A stretch of 64,000 nt of DNA, from assembly GCF_001593385.1 (NCBI RefSeq), contig NZ_LUVZ01000012.1:124001-188000 (forward strand). Reading direction: 5' to 3'. The position numbers and the translations under genes are program-made. This DNA comes from Chryseobacterium cucumeris (GTDB lineage Bacteria > Bacteroidota > Bacteroidia > Flavobacteriales > Weeksellaceae). This document shows, piece after piece, positions 52,878 to 61,263 of the stretch. Every line of letters starts with the position of its first letter. Within the stretch, counting starts at the first letter, position 1. Below the pieces are notes generated by a model. That model did no database searches, was not told the DNA's origin, and saw nothing but the letters and a program-made list of their open reading frames with translations.

Positions 52878-55124
52878 ATGAAAACACAAGGACAAAACAT
52901 ACTGTTTCTGATTCTTCTTCTCACTTCCATTATGGGATATTCCCAGGTGAAAATATCGGGGAAAGTATCCTTTAAAAACAAAGGAGTCGCCGAAGTAAAT
53001 GTAACGCTCAAAGACACCTATGATGGGGCTACAACAGATGCTCAGGGTAATTTTACCTTTGAAACTTCAGAAAAAGGAGCTCATACAATTACTTTTACCC
53101 ACCCGAAATATGAAAATGTAGAAAGATCAGTTTCTATTGAAAATCAAGATATATCCTTGAATATTGATCTTAAAGAACAGATCAGTGAGATTGATGCAGT
53201 AGTAGTTTCTGCAGGATCTATTGAAGCCAGTGATAAAAAAAGAGCAACAGCATTACTCACTCCCATTGATATTTATACAACGGCAGGAGCAGACGGACAG
53301 ATTTCTTCAGCATTGACTTATCTTCCGGGAGTACAGAAAGTAGGAGGAACAGAAGGTTTATTCATTCGTGGAGGTACCGGAACGGAATCTAAAATCTTTA
53401 TGGACGGAAGTCTTATCAATAATTATTTTTCTAATTCTGTTCCGGGAATAGCGGGGAGAGATCAGTTCAATACTTCACTTTTTAAAGGAAATGTTTTCTC
53501 AAGTGGTGGCTATTCTGCATTGTACGGGCAGGCTCTTTCGGGAGCATTGATGCTGGAAAGTGTAGATCTTCCGGAAGAAACCTCCTATAACTTTGGGATT
53601 TCACCCATTTTTCTGAGTGCAGGATTTCAAAAGTTAGGAGATAATAAAAACTATTCCTACGGTGCTACAGCAGGATATTCTCTTTTAAGTCTGATGCAGA
53701 AAGTCTTAAATTTTAATACAGACTTTGTAGAAGCTCCCCAAGGTCTTAACGGAGATCTTAATTTCAGATTTAAAACAAAATCAGGAGGCTTTTTCAAATA
53801 TTACGGAATGTTCAATTCCAATAAAATGGGTGTGAGATCAGAAAGTCTTAAACCCGGATATGATTTCAGTCTGGTAAAGCTTAACGGTAAAAATACATTT
53901 CACAACCTTTCTTTTAAACAGAAATTCGGAAAATATCTGCTTAATATGAGCGGTTCTTATTCCTACAATAGATCGGATCTTCATTTTTCAACAGAAACCA
54001 ATGATATTGAATCCAACAGAAGCCAGCTTCTGACTGACGGAAACTATGTGAACTTCAAAGCAGTTCTTGAAAGAAAGATAAACAGAATCAGTGCCGTAAG
54101 AGGAGGAATTGAACTGAATAATACCGATGAAAATCTGAATTTTGAAACGGTACGGAAACATTATAAAGATTTGATCTCCTCTGCTTTTGTAGAAACTGAT
54201 CTTGGCTTCAGCAATGCTTTGTCAGCGAAAATAGGGGTGAGAGCAGAACATTCTTCATTTTTGGGGAAGGATAATATTGCACCTCGTTTTGCAATTGCTT
54301 ACCGCCTTGCAAAAGACTGGACCACTTCGTTAGCATACGGACTTTTTTATCAGAATCCGGAAAGTAAATATATCAATGGACCTGCCAATCTTGGCTTCCA
54401 GAAATCCCAGCATTATATTTTCCAGGTTCAGAGAGCTTCAGAAGGCAGAACTTTACGTTTTGAGGCATTTTACAAGAAATATGACCAGTTGATTAAGACG
54501 TTCAATATTACCCAGGACAAAGAGCAAAATCAGCAGATTCAAACTGCTTTAAACAATGATGGCTACGGATATGCAAAAGGACTGGAATTCTTCTGGAGAG
54601 ATAATAAAAAGACATTTGAAAATATCGATTACTGGATCAGCTACTCTTATCTGGATTCAAAAAGAGATTTTCTGAATTATCCGGTAAGCCTGCAGCCGAG
54701 TTTTGCAGCAGAACATACCCTTTCAGCAGTAGCAAAAAGATTTATTCCGGAATGGAAGCTTGGGGTCAATCTATCATATACTTACGCCAAAGGACGGCCT
54801 TATTATGACATTGCCTCCACATTTAAAGATGGAAAAGCTGTAAATTTTATCCGGAATGAAGGAACACTTAAGGATTACAACGCATTGAATTTCAGTATTA
54901 ATTATCTTCCGAATATCGGTAAAAAAGATGCGAAAGCCTTTCCTGTATTTGTATTGAGCATCAGCAATATTTTAGGATCAAAGAATGTATATGGCTATAA
55001 TTTTTCAGCCAATGGTTCCAGAAGCTCTGCAATTGTTCCGCCTGTCAATACTTTTGTTTTCATAGGAGCATTTATAAGCTTTGGAGTAGATAAAACAGAT
55101 GATGCCATCAATAATAATTTATAA
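52878..55124 (+). CDS. TonB-dependent outer-membrane receptor
   Basis: This 748-residue protein has a signal peptide (ILFLILLLTSIMGYSQ). A carboxypeptidase-D-like regulatory domain follows at about 24-110 (ISGKVSFKNKGVAEVNVTLKDTYDGATTDAQGNFTFET), then the plug domain with GTEGLFIRGGTGTESKIFMDGSLI and a beta-barrel of about 500 residues. The last residues are hydrophilic (DKTDDAINNNL), so the usual terminal aromatic is a few residues further in, at AFISFGV. It imports siderophores, sugars or other large substrates; the ligand is unknown. It is first in the LytTR-linked module, which could sense its cargo. Confidence 0.92.
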   Translation: MKTQGQNILFLILLLTSIMGYSQVKISGKVSFKNKGVAEVNVTLKDTYDGATTDAQGNFTFETSEKGAHTITFTHPKYENVERSVSIENQDISLNIDLKEQISEIDAVVVSAGSIEASDKKRATALLTPIDIYTTAGADGQISSALTYLPGVQKVGGTEGLFIRGGTGTESKIFMDGSLINNYFSNSVPGIAGRDQFNTSLFKGNVFSSGGYSALYGQALSGALMLESVDLPEETSYNFGISPIFLSAGFQKLGDNKNYSYGATAGYSLLSLMQKVLNFNTDFVEAPQGLNGDLNFRFKTKSGGFFKYYGMFNSNKMGVRSESLKPGYDFSLVKLNGKNTFHNLSFKQKFGKYLLNMSGSYSYNRSDLHFSTETNDIESNRSQLLTDGNYVNFKAVLERKINRISAVRGGIELNNTDENLNFETVRKHYKDLISSAFVETDLGFSNALSAKIGVRAEHSSFLGKDNIAPRFAIAYRLAKDWTTSLAYGLFYQNPESKYINGPANLGFQKSQHYIFQVQRASEGRTLRFEAFYKKYDQLIKTFNITQDKEQNQQIQTALNNDGYGYAKGLEFFWRDNKKTFENIDYWISYSYLDSKRDFLNYPVSLQPSFAAEHTLSAVAKRFIPEWKLGVNLSYTYAKGRPYYDIASTFKDGKAVNFIRNEGTLKDYNALNFSINYLPNIGKKDAKAFPVFVLSISNILGSKNVYGYNFSANGSRSSAIVPPVNTFVFIGAFISFGVDKTDDAINNNL

Positions 55125-55172
55125 AAACATATCTTAGAACACACAATAAACTAACTTTTAAAATTTAATATC

Positions 55173-55832
55173 ATGAAAAAATACCTTTTAAGTTTTGCTT
55201 TAGCTTTGGTGAGCTTAACGGCTTTTGCACAGGCAGATTACGACAAAATAATGTCTGAAAAAATTGCGAAAATTGAAACCTGTAAAACCCCGGAAGATTT
55301 CCAGGCTCTTGCAAATGATTTCCAGAGAATAGGAAGTAAAGAAAGTACAAAATGGCTTCCGGCTTACTATGCCGCATTTTCTTATATCCAAAAAGGAAGA
55401 ACCCTGATGAGAGACGGAAAAATGCAGGAATTGGATGGTATTGCAGATCAGGCAGAAAAACATCTTTCAATGGCTCAGAATCTTGCAGGAATTGATAATG
55501 CAGAAATTCACCTGTTGAGAAAAATGTCTTATTCTCTCAGAATGATGGTAAATCCTGCCCAGCGTTATATGACAGATGGGGCAAGAGCTGCTGATGAACT
55601 TAATATTGCAGAAAAATTAGACCCGGCAAACCCAAGAATTGCACTTATCAAAGCAGAAGATGTCTATTTTACTCCCGAACAGTACGGAGGAAGCAAAACC
55701 AAAGGATTGGAAATGTTTAAAGATGCTCAGGCAAAGTTTAAAGCCTACAAACCCAAAACAGCTTTGGACCCTAACTGGGGAAAAGGAGAAGCAGACTATT
55801 TCTTAAGCTTACCGGCAGAAAAAGCAAAGTAG
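55173..55832 (+). CDS. Secreted helical (TPR-like) protein
   Basis: This 219-residue protein has a signal peptide (KKYLLSFALALVSLTAFAQA). The mature part is alpha-helical with TPR-like spacing (TKWLPAYYAAFSYIQKGRTL, KHLSMAQNLAGIDNAEIHLLRKMSYSLRM, AADELNIAEKLDPANPRIALIKAEDVYF). The DPANPR segment is like the turn of a TPR. Related proteins sit beside TonB receptors and LytS-type kinases in Flavobacteria, in line with this position. It ends in a UUCG-loop terminator. The role is not known. Confidence 0.72.
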   Translation: MKKYLLSFALALVSLTAFAQADYDKIMSEKIAKIETCKTPEDFQALANDFQRIGSKESTKWLPAYYAAFSYIQKGRTLMRDGKMQELDGIADQAEKHLSMAQNLAGIDNAEIHLLRKMSYSLRMMVNPAQRYMTDGARAADELNIAEKLDPANPRIALIKAEDVYFTPEQYGGSKTKGLEMFKDAQAKFKAYKPKTALDPNWGKGEADYFLSLPAEKAK

Positions 55833-55856
55833 TTTTCTCTATATTTCAAATTAATC

Positions 55857-55880
55857 AACCTTCATTCGTGAAGGTTTTTT
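55857..55880 (+). terminator. Intrinsic terminator with UUCG tetraloop
   Basis: Stem AACCTTCA (55857-55864) / TGAAGGTT (55869-55876) with a TTCG loop and a T run. It ends the receptor/secreted-protein transcript just before the next LytTR-type operator. Confidence 0.88.
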
Positions 55881-55883
55881 TAT

Positions 55884-55954
55884 ACCATTCGGAAAGAAAA
55901 ATCAGCCCTTCGGTAACAATTAATTTTTGATACCTTTAATAAAAGCTAATTTTG
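55884..55954 (+). promoter_or_regulatory. LytTR-type operator and promoter of the histidine kinase gene
   Basis: Direct repeats ACCATTCGG (55884-55892) and GCCCTTCGG (55905-55913) with a 12-bp spacer. The -7 box TAATTTTG lies at 55947-55954, 33 bp downstream. Layout as at 52787-52858. The box ends 17 bp before the kinase ATG. Confidence 0.72.
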
Positions 55955-55971
55955 AGTCAAGAAAACAGATT

Positions 55972-57285
55972 ATGAAACGGAAAAACTTTATCGTACTATT
56001 CTGGGTATCACTTGCTGTCTCCATGTTTTTCTTTTTTGTCTTTACAGAAGAGAAGAATCTTGAAAACTTTTTATATACCCTGCTTATCTCTTTTATTTAT
56101 TCTTTTGTATTGGGAGGAGGAAACGGGCTATTGAACAGTTTTCTGAATAAAAAGGTCCCATGGTCTGAGGCTACAACCAAAAGAGCGGTTATCAGTATTA
56201 TTTCAATTATTGTCGCCAATTTTGTACTGGTCTATTTCTGCAATTATGTCAATTTTGTACTTATTCAAAAAGCAGCTACTACAGAAGAGTTTTTCCTTGG
56301 AAAATATAATTTCCTCAATTGGTTTACCATCAATATAGCATTGTTGATATCCGCTTTCCTTCATGCCAGAAGTTTCATGGAAGAGCTGAAGAAAACTTCC
56401 CGAAAAGAAGTGGTGGAACAGAAGCTTATCGCCAAATCTGCAAATGCCCAGTTTGAAAGTTTAAAGAACCAGCTGGATCCACATTTCCTTTTCAACTCAT
56501 TGAATGTTTTAAGCTCGTTGATTGATGAAAATCCTCGTCAAGCACAAAAGTTTACTGCTTCAATGTCAAAGATTTACCGATATGTACTTGAACAAAAAGA
56601 TAAAGAACTGGTAACAGTAGAAGACGAGATAGAATTTGCAAAAACCTATTGTGAACTTTTGAAAACAAGATTTGAAGACAGTGTGGATTTTACCTTTGAT
56701 GTTGCTAAAGAGGATTATCAGAAATATGTAGTTCCACTGGCTTTGCAGCTCTTGTTGGAAAATTGTATCAAACACAATTTTGCCACATCATCAAAACCTC
56801 TGATCATCAGAATTTTTTCAGACGGAAATACGCTCTGCATTGAAAATAATCTTCAGGTAAGAGAGCAGATCAAAGAAAGCTCAGGAATTGGTCTGGCCAA
56901 TATTGTACAGCGTTATTCCCTTATTACAGAGCGAAATGTCTTCATCGAAAAATCTGAAGATCATTTTAAAGTAAAACTTCCAATGCTCGTGGCTAAACCA
57001 CAAGTTTCCATATCAAAACCTGAAGATGATTCTGCAGCTTACCAACGGGCACAAAAAAGAGTAAAAGAGATTAAGAGTTTTTATATGAACCTTATTTCTT
57101 ACTGTACGGTAAGTGCCTTTTTAATCTTTATTAATCTTTTTACGAGCAGCAGAAATCATTGGTTCTGGTTTCCTGTACTGGGATGGGGAATAGGCGTTGC
57201 TTCTCATGCATTTCAGGTGTTTGGAGTAGGTGAATCCTGGCAGGAAAAGAAGATTCGTGAAATTATGAACAAACAAAAAAAATAG
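55972..57285 (+). CDS. LytS-type sensor histidine kinase with C-terminal 2TM domain
   Basis: I start at the ATG 55972 (MKRKNFIVLFWV). The first 130 residues hold about four membrane helices. The His_kinase domain follows with the phospho-His in KNQLDPHFLFNSLNVLSSL (near residue 168), then a HATPase part (ALQLLLENCIKHNF, GIGLANIVQRY). The last 90 residues are a 2TM domain (AYQRAQKRVKEIKSFYMNLISYC, GWGIGVASHAFQVFG) that matches the three separate 2TM proteins downstream. The kinase pairs with the LytTR regulator at 58993. A linked 2TM domain on the kinase itself suggests direct contact with those proteins. Confidence 0.9.
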   Translation: MKRKNFIVLFWVSLAVSMFFFFVFTEEKNLENFLYTLLISFIYSFVLGGGNGLLNSFLNKKVPWSEATTKRAVISIISIIVANFVLVYFCNYVNFVLIQKAATTEEFFLGKYNFLNWFTINIALLISAFLHARSFMEELKKTSRKEVVEQKLIAKSANAQFESLKNQLDPHFLFNSLNVLSSLIDENPRQAQKFTASMSKIYRYVLEQKDKELVTVEDEIEFAKTYCELLKTRFEDSVDFTFDVAKEDYQKYVVPLALQLLLENCIKHNFATSSKPLIIRIFSDGNTLCIENNLQVREQIKESSGIGLANIVQRYSLITERNVFIEKSEDHFKVKLPMLVAKPQVSISKPEDDSAAYQRAQKRVKEIKSFYMNLISYCTVSAFLIFINLFTSSRNHWFWFPVLGWGIGVASHAFQVFGVGESWQEKKIREIMNKQKK

Positions 57286-57289
57286 AACC

Positions 57290-57595
57290 ATGAGAACATT
57301 TGACGAAAACAATATTGAATATCAACAAGCAAGAAGACAGGTAGAAAGACTGCGTGGGTTTTACGGACATGTATTCGCTTATATAGCAGTAAATGCTCTG
57401 ATTGTTGTCTATAATTGTATTCACCTGAAACCTGGTGAAAGTTATTTTCAGTTTAAAAACTTTTTCACGGCAACTTTTTGGGGAATAGGACTTGCAGCAC
57501 ATGCAGTTACCGTTTTTCTGCCCCGTGTTAATTTTATCAAGAAATGGGAAGATAAGAAGATCAAGGAACTGATGGATAAACAGAAAGAGCATTAG
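57290..57595 (+). CDS. 2TM domain protein
   Basis: This 101-residue protein has the 2TM layout: a basic/amphipathic start (YQQARRQVERLRGFYGHVFAYIAVNALIVVYNCI), a short loop, and GIGLAAHAVTVFLPRVNFIKKWEDKKIKELMDKQ. It has two membrane helices with both ends cytosolic. It begins 4 bp after the kinase stop, so it is in the same transcript, and it is a clear homologue of the kinase C-terminus. The family has no proven function. Confidence 0.85.
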   Translation: MRTFDENNIEYQQARRQVERLRGFYGHVFAYIAVNALIVVYNCIHLKPGESYFQFKNFFTATFWGIGLAAHAVTVFLPRVNFIKKWEDKKIKELMDKQKEH

Positions 57596-57641
57596 AGAAA
57601 CTATCTTTTTAAAAATACTTTTAATCTTAATTTTATTGAAA

Positions 57642-58211
57642 ATGAATGCTTTATCAACTTTGTTTTATATTTCAATGGCAGCCTGGTTTCTTACAGAATT
57701 CCTTTACAAAAACATGTTGAAATCCGGCAAAGAAGATCAAAAAAACAAGGATAAATCCACTCTGAATATTTTATGGATGGCCATTCCTTTTTCTATTGTT
57801 AGTGCAATATTCATGTCTTATAATTTTCATTTTCCAATGGCTGATGGCGTCTGGATACTTTATCTGGGCGAGCTTTTTATTCTTGTTGGTATCATTGTCA
57901 GATACATCATCATCAGATCTTTGGGAAAATATTTTACAGTAGATGTAACCATCAGACAAGATCATAAAATCAAAAAAGAAGGATTTTATAAATATCTGAG
58001 ACATCCTTCCTATGCTTTTTCCCTGTTAACTTCTTTTGGCCTCGGTTTGTATCTCAATAACTGGCTTTCATTAGTCTTTGCTTTTGTTCCTCCGTTTTTA
58101 GCCTTTGCCTACAGGATTAAAATTGAAGAACAGGCCTTGATAGAAGAGTTTGGGTATGAGTATATTGAATACAGTAAAGGAACAAAGAAACTGATCCCTT
58201 TTATCTATTAA
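57642..58211 (+). CDS. Isoprenylcysteine carboxyl methyltransferase-like membrane protein
   Basis: This protein of about 189 residues from ATG 57642 (an in-frame TTG lies 6 bp upstream) has about five membrane segments. The ICMT/PEMT signature is GIIVRYIIIRSLGKYFTVDVTIRQDHKIKKEGFYKYLRHPSYAFSLL, with the SAM-binding RHPSY and the C-terminal EEQALIEEFGYEYIEYSKGTKKLIPF. The bacterial family is thought to methylate small molecules, lipids or proteins at the membrane, but targets are unknown. It lies inside the 2TM gene run, 46 bp after the first 2TM gene. Confidence 0.85.
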   Translation: MNALSTLFYISMAAWFLTEFLYKNMLKSGKEDQKNKDKSTLNILWMAIPFSIVSAIFMSYNFHFPMADGVWILYLGELFILVGIIVRYIIIRSLGKYFTVDVTIRQDHKIKKEGFYKYLRHPSYAFSLLTSFGLGLYLNNWLSLVFAFVPPFLAFAYRIKIEEQALIEEFGYEYIEYSKGTKKLIPFIY

Positions 58212-58223
58212 TGGCAGGTTTTT

Positions 58224-58295
58224 ACAATTCAGACAGCATAATCTACCATTCGGTCACATAAAATTGATTTATGGCACTTTCCTGAGCTACCTTTG
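58224..58295 (+). promoter_or_regulatory. LytTR-type operator and promoter of the 2TM/LytTR genes
   Basis: Direct repeats ACAATTCAG (58224-58232) and ACCATTCGG (58245-58253) with a 12-bp spacer. The -7 box TACCTTTG lies at 58288-58295, 34 bp downstream. Third copy of the layout seen at 52787 and 55884; it would let the regulator control its own operon. Confidence 0.72.
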
Positions 58296-58333
58296 ATTCA
58301 AGAAAAAACAAATCAACCTTTAAACAAATCATT

Positions 58334-58630
58334 ATGGAAATTTTACAAGACAAAGAAACAATTGCTTACAAAAAAGCTTCAAGAAGAGTGAAAGACCTGA
58401 AAGAATTTTATGGAAACCTTACCTCGTACTGTATCGTTATTCCTTTTTTAGCAATACTGAACATTGTAACTGCTCCCGGATATTTATGGTTTTTATGGCC
58501 TGCACTGGGATGGGGAGTAGGAATTGCATTTCATGCCATAAGCGTATTCGGAATTGGTAAAAGCTGGGAAGAAAGAAAAATCAGAGAACTGATGGAGAAG
58601 GATGAAAAACAGAAAATAAAAACACTTTAA
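58334..58630 (+). CDS. 2TM domain protein
   Basis: This 98-residue protein is closely similar to the kinase C-terminal domain: YKKASRRVKDLKEFYGNLTSYCIVIPFLAILNIV, then LWFLWPALGWGVGIAFHAISVFGIGKSWEERKIRELMEK. It has two membrane helices and a charged cytosolic tail. It follows the third LytTR-type promoter and precedes another 2TM gene by 26 bp. Confidence 0.85.
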   Translation: MEILQDKETIAYKKASRRVKDLKEFYGNLTSYCIVIPFLAILNIVTAPGYLWFLWPALGWGVGIAFHAISVFGIGKSWEERKIRELMEKDEKQKIKTL

Positions 58631-58656
58631 ACAATAACTTAAAAACTTATAATATC

Positions 58657-58932
58657 ATGGATTACGATACTGCCCACACAAGAACCAACAATATCAGAAA
58701 ATTCTATAAAAGCCTTTTTATATTTGCCTTATTTGCCGTTCTGATCATTCCTGATGATATTTTTGGCGAAAAGATGATTAGCTTTCATTGGTTTGACCGA
58801 TATACCATCCTTGGAATCTGGGGATTTATAATTCTGGTAAAAGCTGCAAAACTATTTCTCTTTGATTCCGAATGGGAAAAGGACATGATTGAAAAAGAAC
58901 TCAGAAAAGAGAAAAAAACGATAAATTATTAA
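58657..58932 (+). CDS. Diverged 2TM domain protein
   Basis: This 91-residue protein has a shorter, diverged 2TM layout: NNIRKFYKSLFIFALFAVLIIPDDIF, then ISFHWFDRYTILGIWGFIILVKAAKLFLFDSEWEKDMIEKELRKEK. The amphipathic start and the final WEKxMIEKEL tail match the family, but the glycine-rich second helix is replaced. It lies 60 bp upstream of the response-regulator gene. Confidence 0.8.
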   Translation: MDYDTAHTRTNNIRKFYKSLFIFALFAVLIIPDDIFGEKMISFHWFDRYTILGIWGFIILVKAAKLFLFDSEWEKDMIEKELRKEKKTINY

Positions 58933-58992
58933 AATCTGTCCACTTTTATATAACTTTATTTCCTAAAATCTGACAACCAAAACTTAAACTCA

Positions 58993-59736
58993 ATGATCAA
59001 AACTGTCATTATAGAAGATGAAAAACCTGCTTCAAGGAAGTTGGAGAGAATGCTGAATAACTTTCCTGAAATAGAGATCGTTGCCAAAATAGAATCGGTG
59101 GAAGAAGGTGTTGCCTGGTTTTCTGAAAACGAACATCCGCAGCTGATCTTTTCAGATATTGTTTTGGGGGACGGACTGTCTTTTGATATCTTTGAAAAAG
59201 CACCAACCAAAGGTTTCATTATCTATACAACAGCATTTGACCAATATACCCTGAAAGCCTTTAAGCTGAACAGTATTGATTATCTTTTGAAACCTATTCT
59301 TGATGAAGATCTGGAAGGAGCAGTGGAGAAATTTAAATCTTTCATTCCTGCCAGCGATACCAATGGTTCTCAGGATATCAAACAGTTAATCCGAAAAGAA
59401 AAGTCTACGCTTTCCAGAGTTCTGGTGAAAATAGGATACAACCTTAAGATTATTCAGACTCAGGAAATAAGCTGCTTTTTCAGTGAGAATAAAATCGTTT
59501 ATCTTCAGACGGAAGACCGTACCTATCCATCAGATTTTACACTTGATGAGCTGGAAGATGTACTCGATGAGAAAAAGTTTTTCCGGGTGAACAGACAGTT
59601 TATTATCAGTTCGGATTATATCAAAAACATCCATACTTCGCCTTACTATAAGGTGGACCTTGAGTTTCAGCCTGAAGAAGAAATAACGGTCAGCAGAGAC
59701 CGTGTGAAAGATTTTAAAGACTGGTTGGTCAGTTGA
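58993..59736 (+). CDS. LytTR-family response regulator
   Basis: This 247-residue protein has a receiver domain (residues 1-120: VIIEDEKPASRKLERML with the acidic pocket, phospho-Asp in LIFSDIVLGDGLSF, KPI lysine in DYLLKPILDED). The LytTR DNA-binding domain follows at about 145-245 (EISCFFSENKIVYLQTEDRTYPSDFTLDELEDVLDEKKFFRVNRQFIIS). It is the cognate partner of the LytS-type kinase at 55972. Three sites upstream of genes in this module fit a LytTR operator, so it probably activates the whole set. Confidence 0.93.
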   Translation: MIKTVIIEDEKPASRKLERMLNNFPEIEIVAKIESVEEGVAWFSENEHPQLIFSDIVLGDGLSFDIFEKAPTKGFIIYTTAFDQYTLKAFKLNSIDYLLKPILDEDLEGAVEKFKSFIPASDTNGSQDIKQLIRKEKSTLSRVLVKIGYNLKIIQTQEISCFFSENKIVYLQTEDRTYPSDFTLDELEDVLDEKKFFRVNRQFIISSDYIKNIHTSPYYKVDLEFQPEEEITVSRDRVKDFKDWLVS

Positions 59737-59827
59737 TAAAGATTAGCTTAAAAACAAACACCATGGATCTTATTCTATTTATTTTTAAACTATTTCTCTC
59801 TCTATTTTATCCCTGAAAAATTAATCA

Positions 59828-61054
59828 TCAGGCATTATAGAAATCACTGGCAGATTGTACAAACTGGTGGAATGCGTCGGTAACTTCTTTTGAATGCTTG
59901 TGGGTAAGCGGAAATGGAACCATATGGGAATATTCAAACGGGAAATCTTTGATTTCAATATCTACATTGATGTTCCTGTAGCCACCCTGCAGCGTATTGA
60001 GTGCTTCTATCGGAGGAGCAACACTGTCTTTCTCTAATACATAAGCCTTGATCTGAGATTGGATTTCCTGAATTCTTTCTTCTCTTTCCTTCTGGAAATA
60101 ATTGTAGCGGAGCATTTTTTTGAACCAGCTTTCCTGTGGATGCAATGCTTCATTCTGATAATGTTTCAGACGTGAATCTGACTTAAAATCAGAGCTCAGC
60201 AATTCCGTAAAAACAGACTGCATTTTAACTGTTGCCTGAGTATCCATGATGTATTTGGATATCGGAAACATCCTGTCGATCGTCATTCCTCCACAGAAAC
60301 AAAATACTTTTGATCGGGTAAAATAATGATGAGGATCAGCCATTTTGATAATTAAAGCAAGAAATGATCCTATAGAATACCCAAATAAATCCAGATCTGC
60401 TTCTGGAGAAATACCCTTTATTTTACCCTTTTTAATATCTTTTACCACTTCTGTAATATCAGAATAGGTCTGTAGCCCGGACCAGAATATTCTTTGCGGA
60501 TGCGCTTCCAGTCTGGAACTTATCGCAGCATTTACATAGGAATAATTCATGTTTTCCGGATACTTTTTTTTCCTGAAATTAACCACTTCCATCATGTGAC
60601 GGCGGTCACTCCAGATAGGTTCTGCTCGATCCATATGAAACGCAATAGGGAACAGTATGATGGCCTTTTGTGTTTTTTGGGCCAATTCATACGCCCATGG
60701 CAGGTATTTATCCCATTTCTTTTCATTCAGTCCATGGAAAAAAAACAAAACTCCTTCGGCTGTTTCTATATCTGCCCGCTTCAGGATATGATATTCAAAT
60801 CTTTTATTGCATTCAATATCAAAATCTTTGATGTCTACAGCAGGTTGGTTGTACAAGAGATAACCATTTTTGTTGATTGCGAGGGTTTGCTGATGTTTGT
60901 TGCACTGTTGTTTCTCTGAGCCATAAAGCAGATCACATACCTTGGATTCAAAAGGAATTGATTCAATGCTTACATTCAGTTCCTGAAGTTCTGCCCTGTC
61001 TTTTCCGGAATCAAAATGATTTTTCAAAACTTCATACAATTCATAATATTCCAT
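59828..61054 (-). CDS. DUF6051 alpha/beta-hydrolase-like protein
   Basis: This 408-residue protein has no signal peptide. The core looks like an alpha/beta hydrolase: VLFFFHGLNEKKWDKYLPWAYELA (oxyanion HG), the nucleophile elbow LDLFGYSIGSFLALII, and a late His in FEYSHMVPFPLTHK. This corresponds to DUF6051, found in Bacteroidetes; no reaction is known. The N-terminal 90 residues are a separate charged region. It is monocistronic, convergent with the LytTR regulator gene. Confidence 0.75.
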   Translation of the reverse strand: MEYYELYEVLKNHFDSGKDRAELQELNVSIESIPFESKVCDLLYGSEKQQCNKHQQTLAINKNGYLLYNQPAVDIKDFDIECNKRFEYHILKRADIETAEGVLFFFHGLNEKKWDKYLPWAYELAQKTQKAIILFPIAFHMDRAEPIWSDRRHMMEVVNFRKKKYPENMNYSYVNAAISSRLEAHPQRIFWSGLQTYSDITEVVKDIKKGKIKGISPEADLDLFGYSIGSFLALIIKMADPHHYFTRSKVFCFCGGMTIDRMFPISKYIMDTQATVKMQSVFTELLSSDFKSDSRLKHYQNEALHPQESWFKKMLRYNYFQKEREERIQEIQSQIKAYVLEKDSVAPPIEALNTLQGGYRNINVDIEIKDFPFEYSHMVPFPLTHKHSKEVTDAFHQFVQSASDFYNA

Positions 61055-61167
61055 AGCAAGACGATTGAAGGGTTTATATTTAGAACCATCAAGTTAGAGA
61101 ATTATTGCGGTAATGAATTGATTTTTAAGGTTTAAATATATTCCAGGCATAAGAGAAATACAATAAA

Positions 61168-61191
61168 CCCCGAAATAGTCTTATTCCGGGG
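61168..61191 (-). terminator. Probable intrinsic terminator after the 298-residue protein gene
   Basis: Stem CCCCGAAATA (61168-61177) / TATTCCGGGG (61182-61191) with one mismatch and a 4-nt loop, about 70 bp past the minus-strand stop at 61264. The T tail on that strand is short, so the call is moderate. Confidence 0.5.
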
Positions 61192-61263
61192 CCATGATAT
61201 AGAGATTGATGATGATGTTTATTGTTGAATTATTTTTTGTCCGATAATCTTTATTTTTTTTAA

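Noticed and set aside
59763-59816. 17-codon frame (MDLILFIFKLFLSLFYP) after the LytTR regulator gene
   Set aside because: Too short and composed of T-rich codons only; no support from context.
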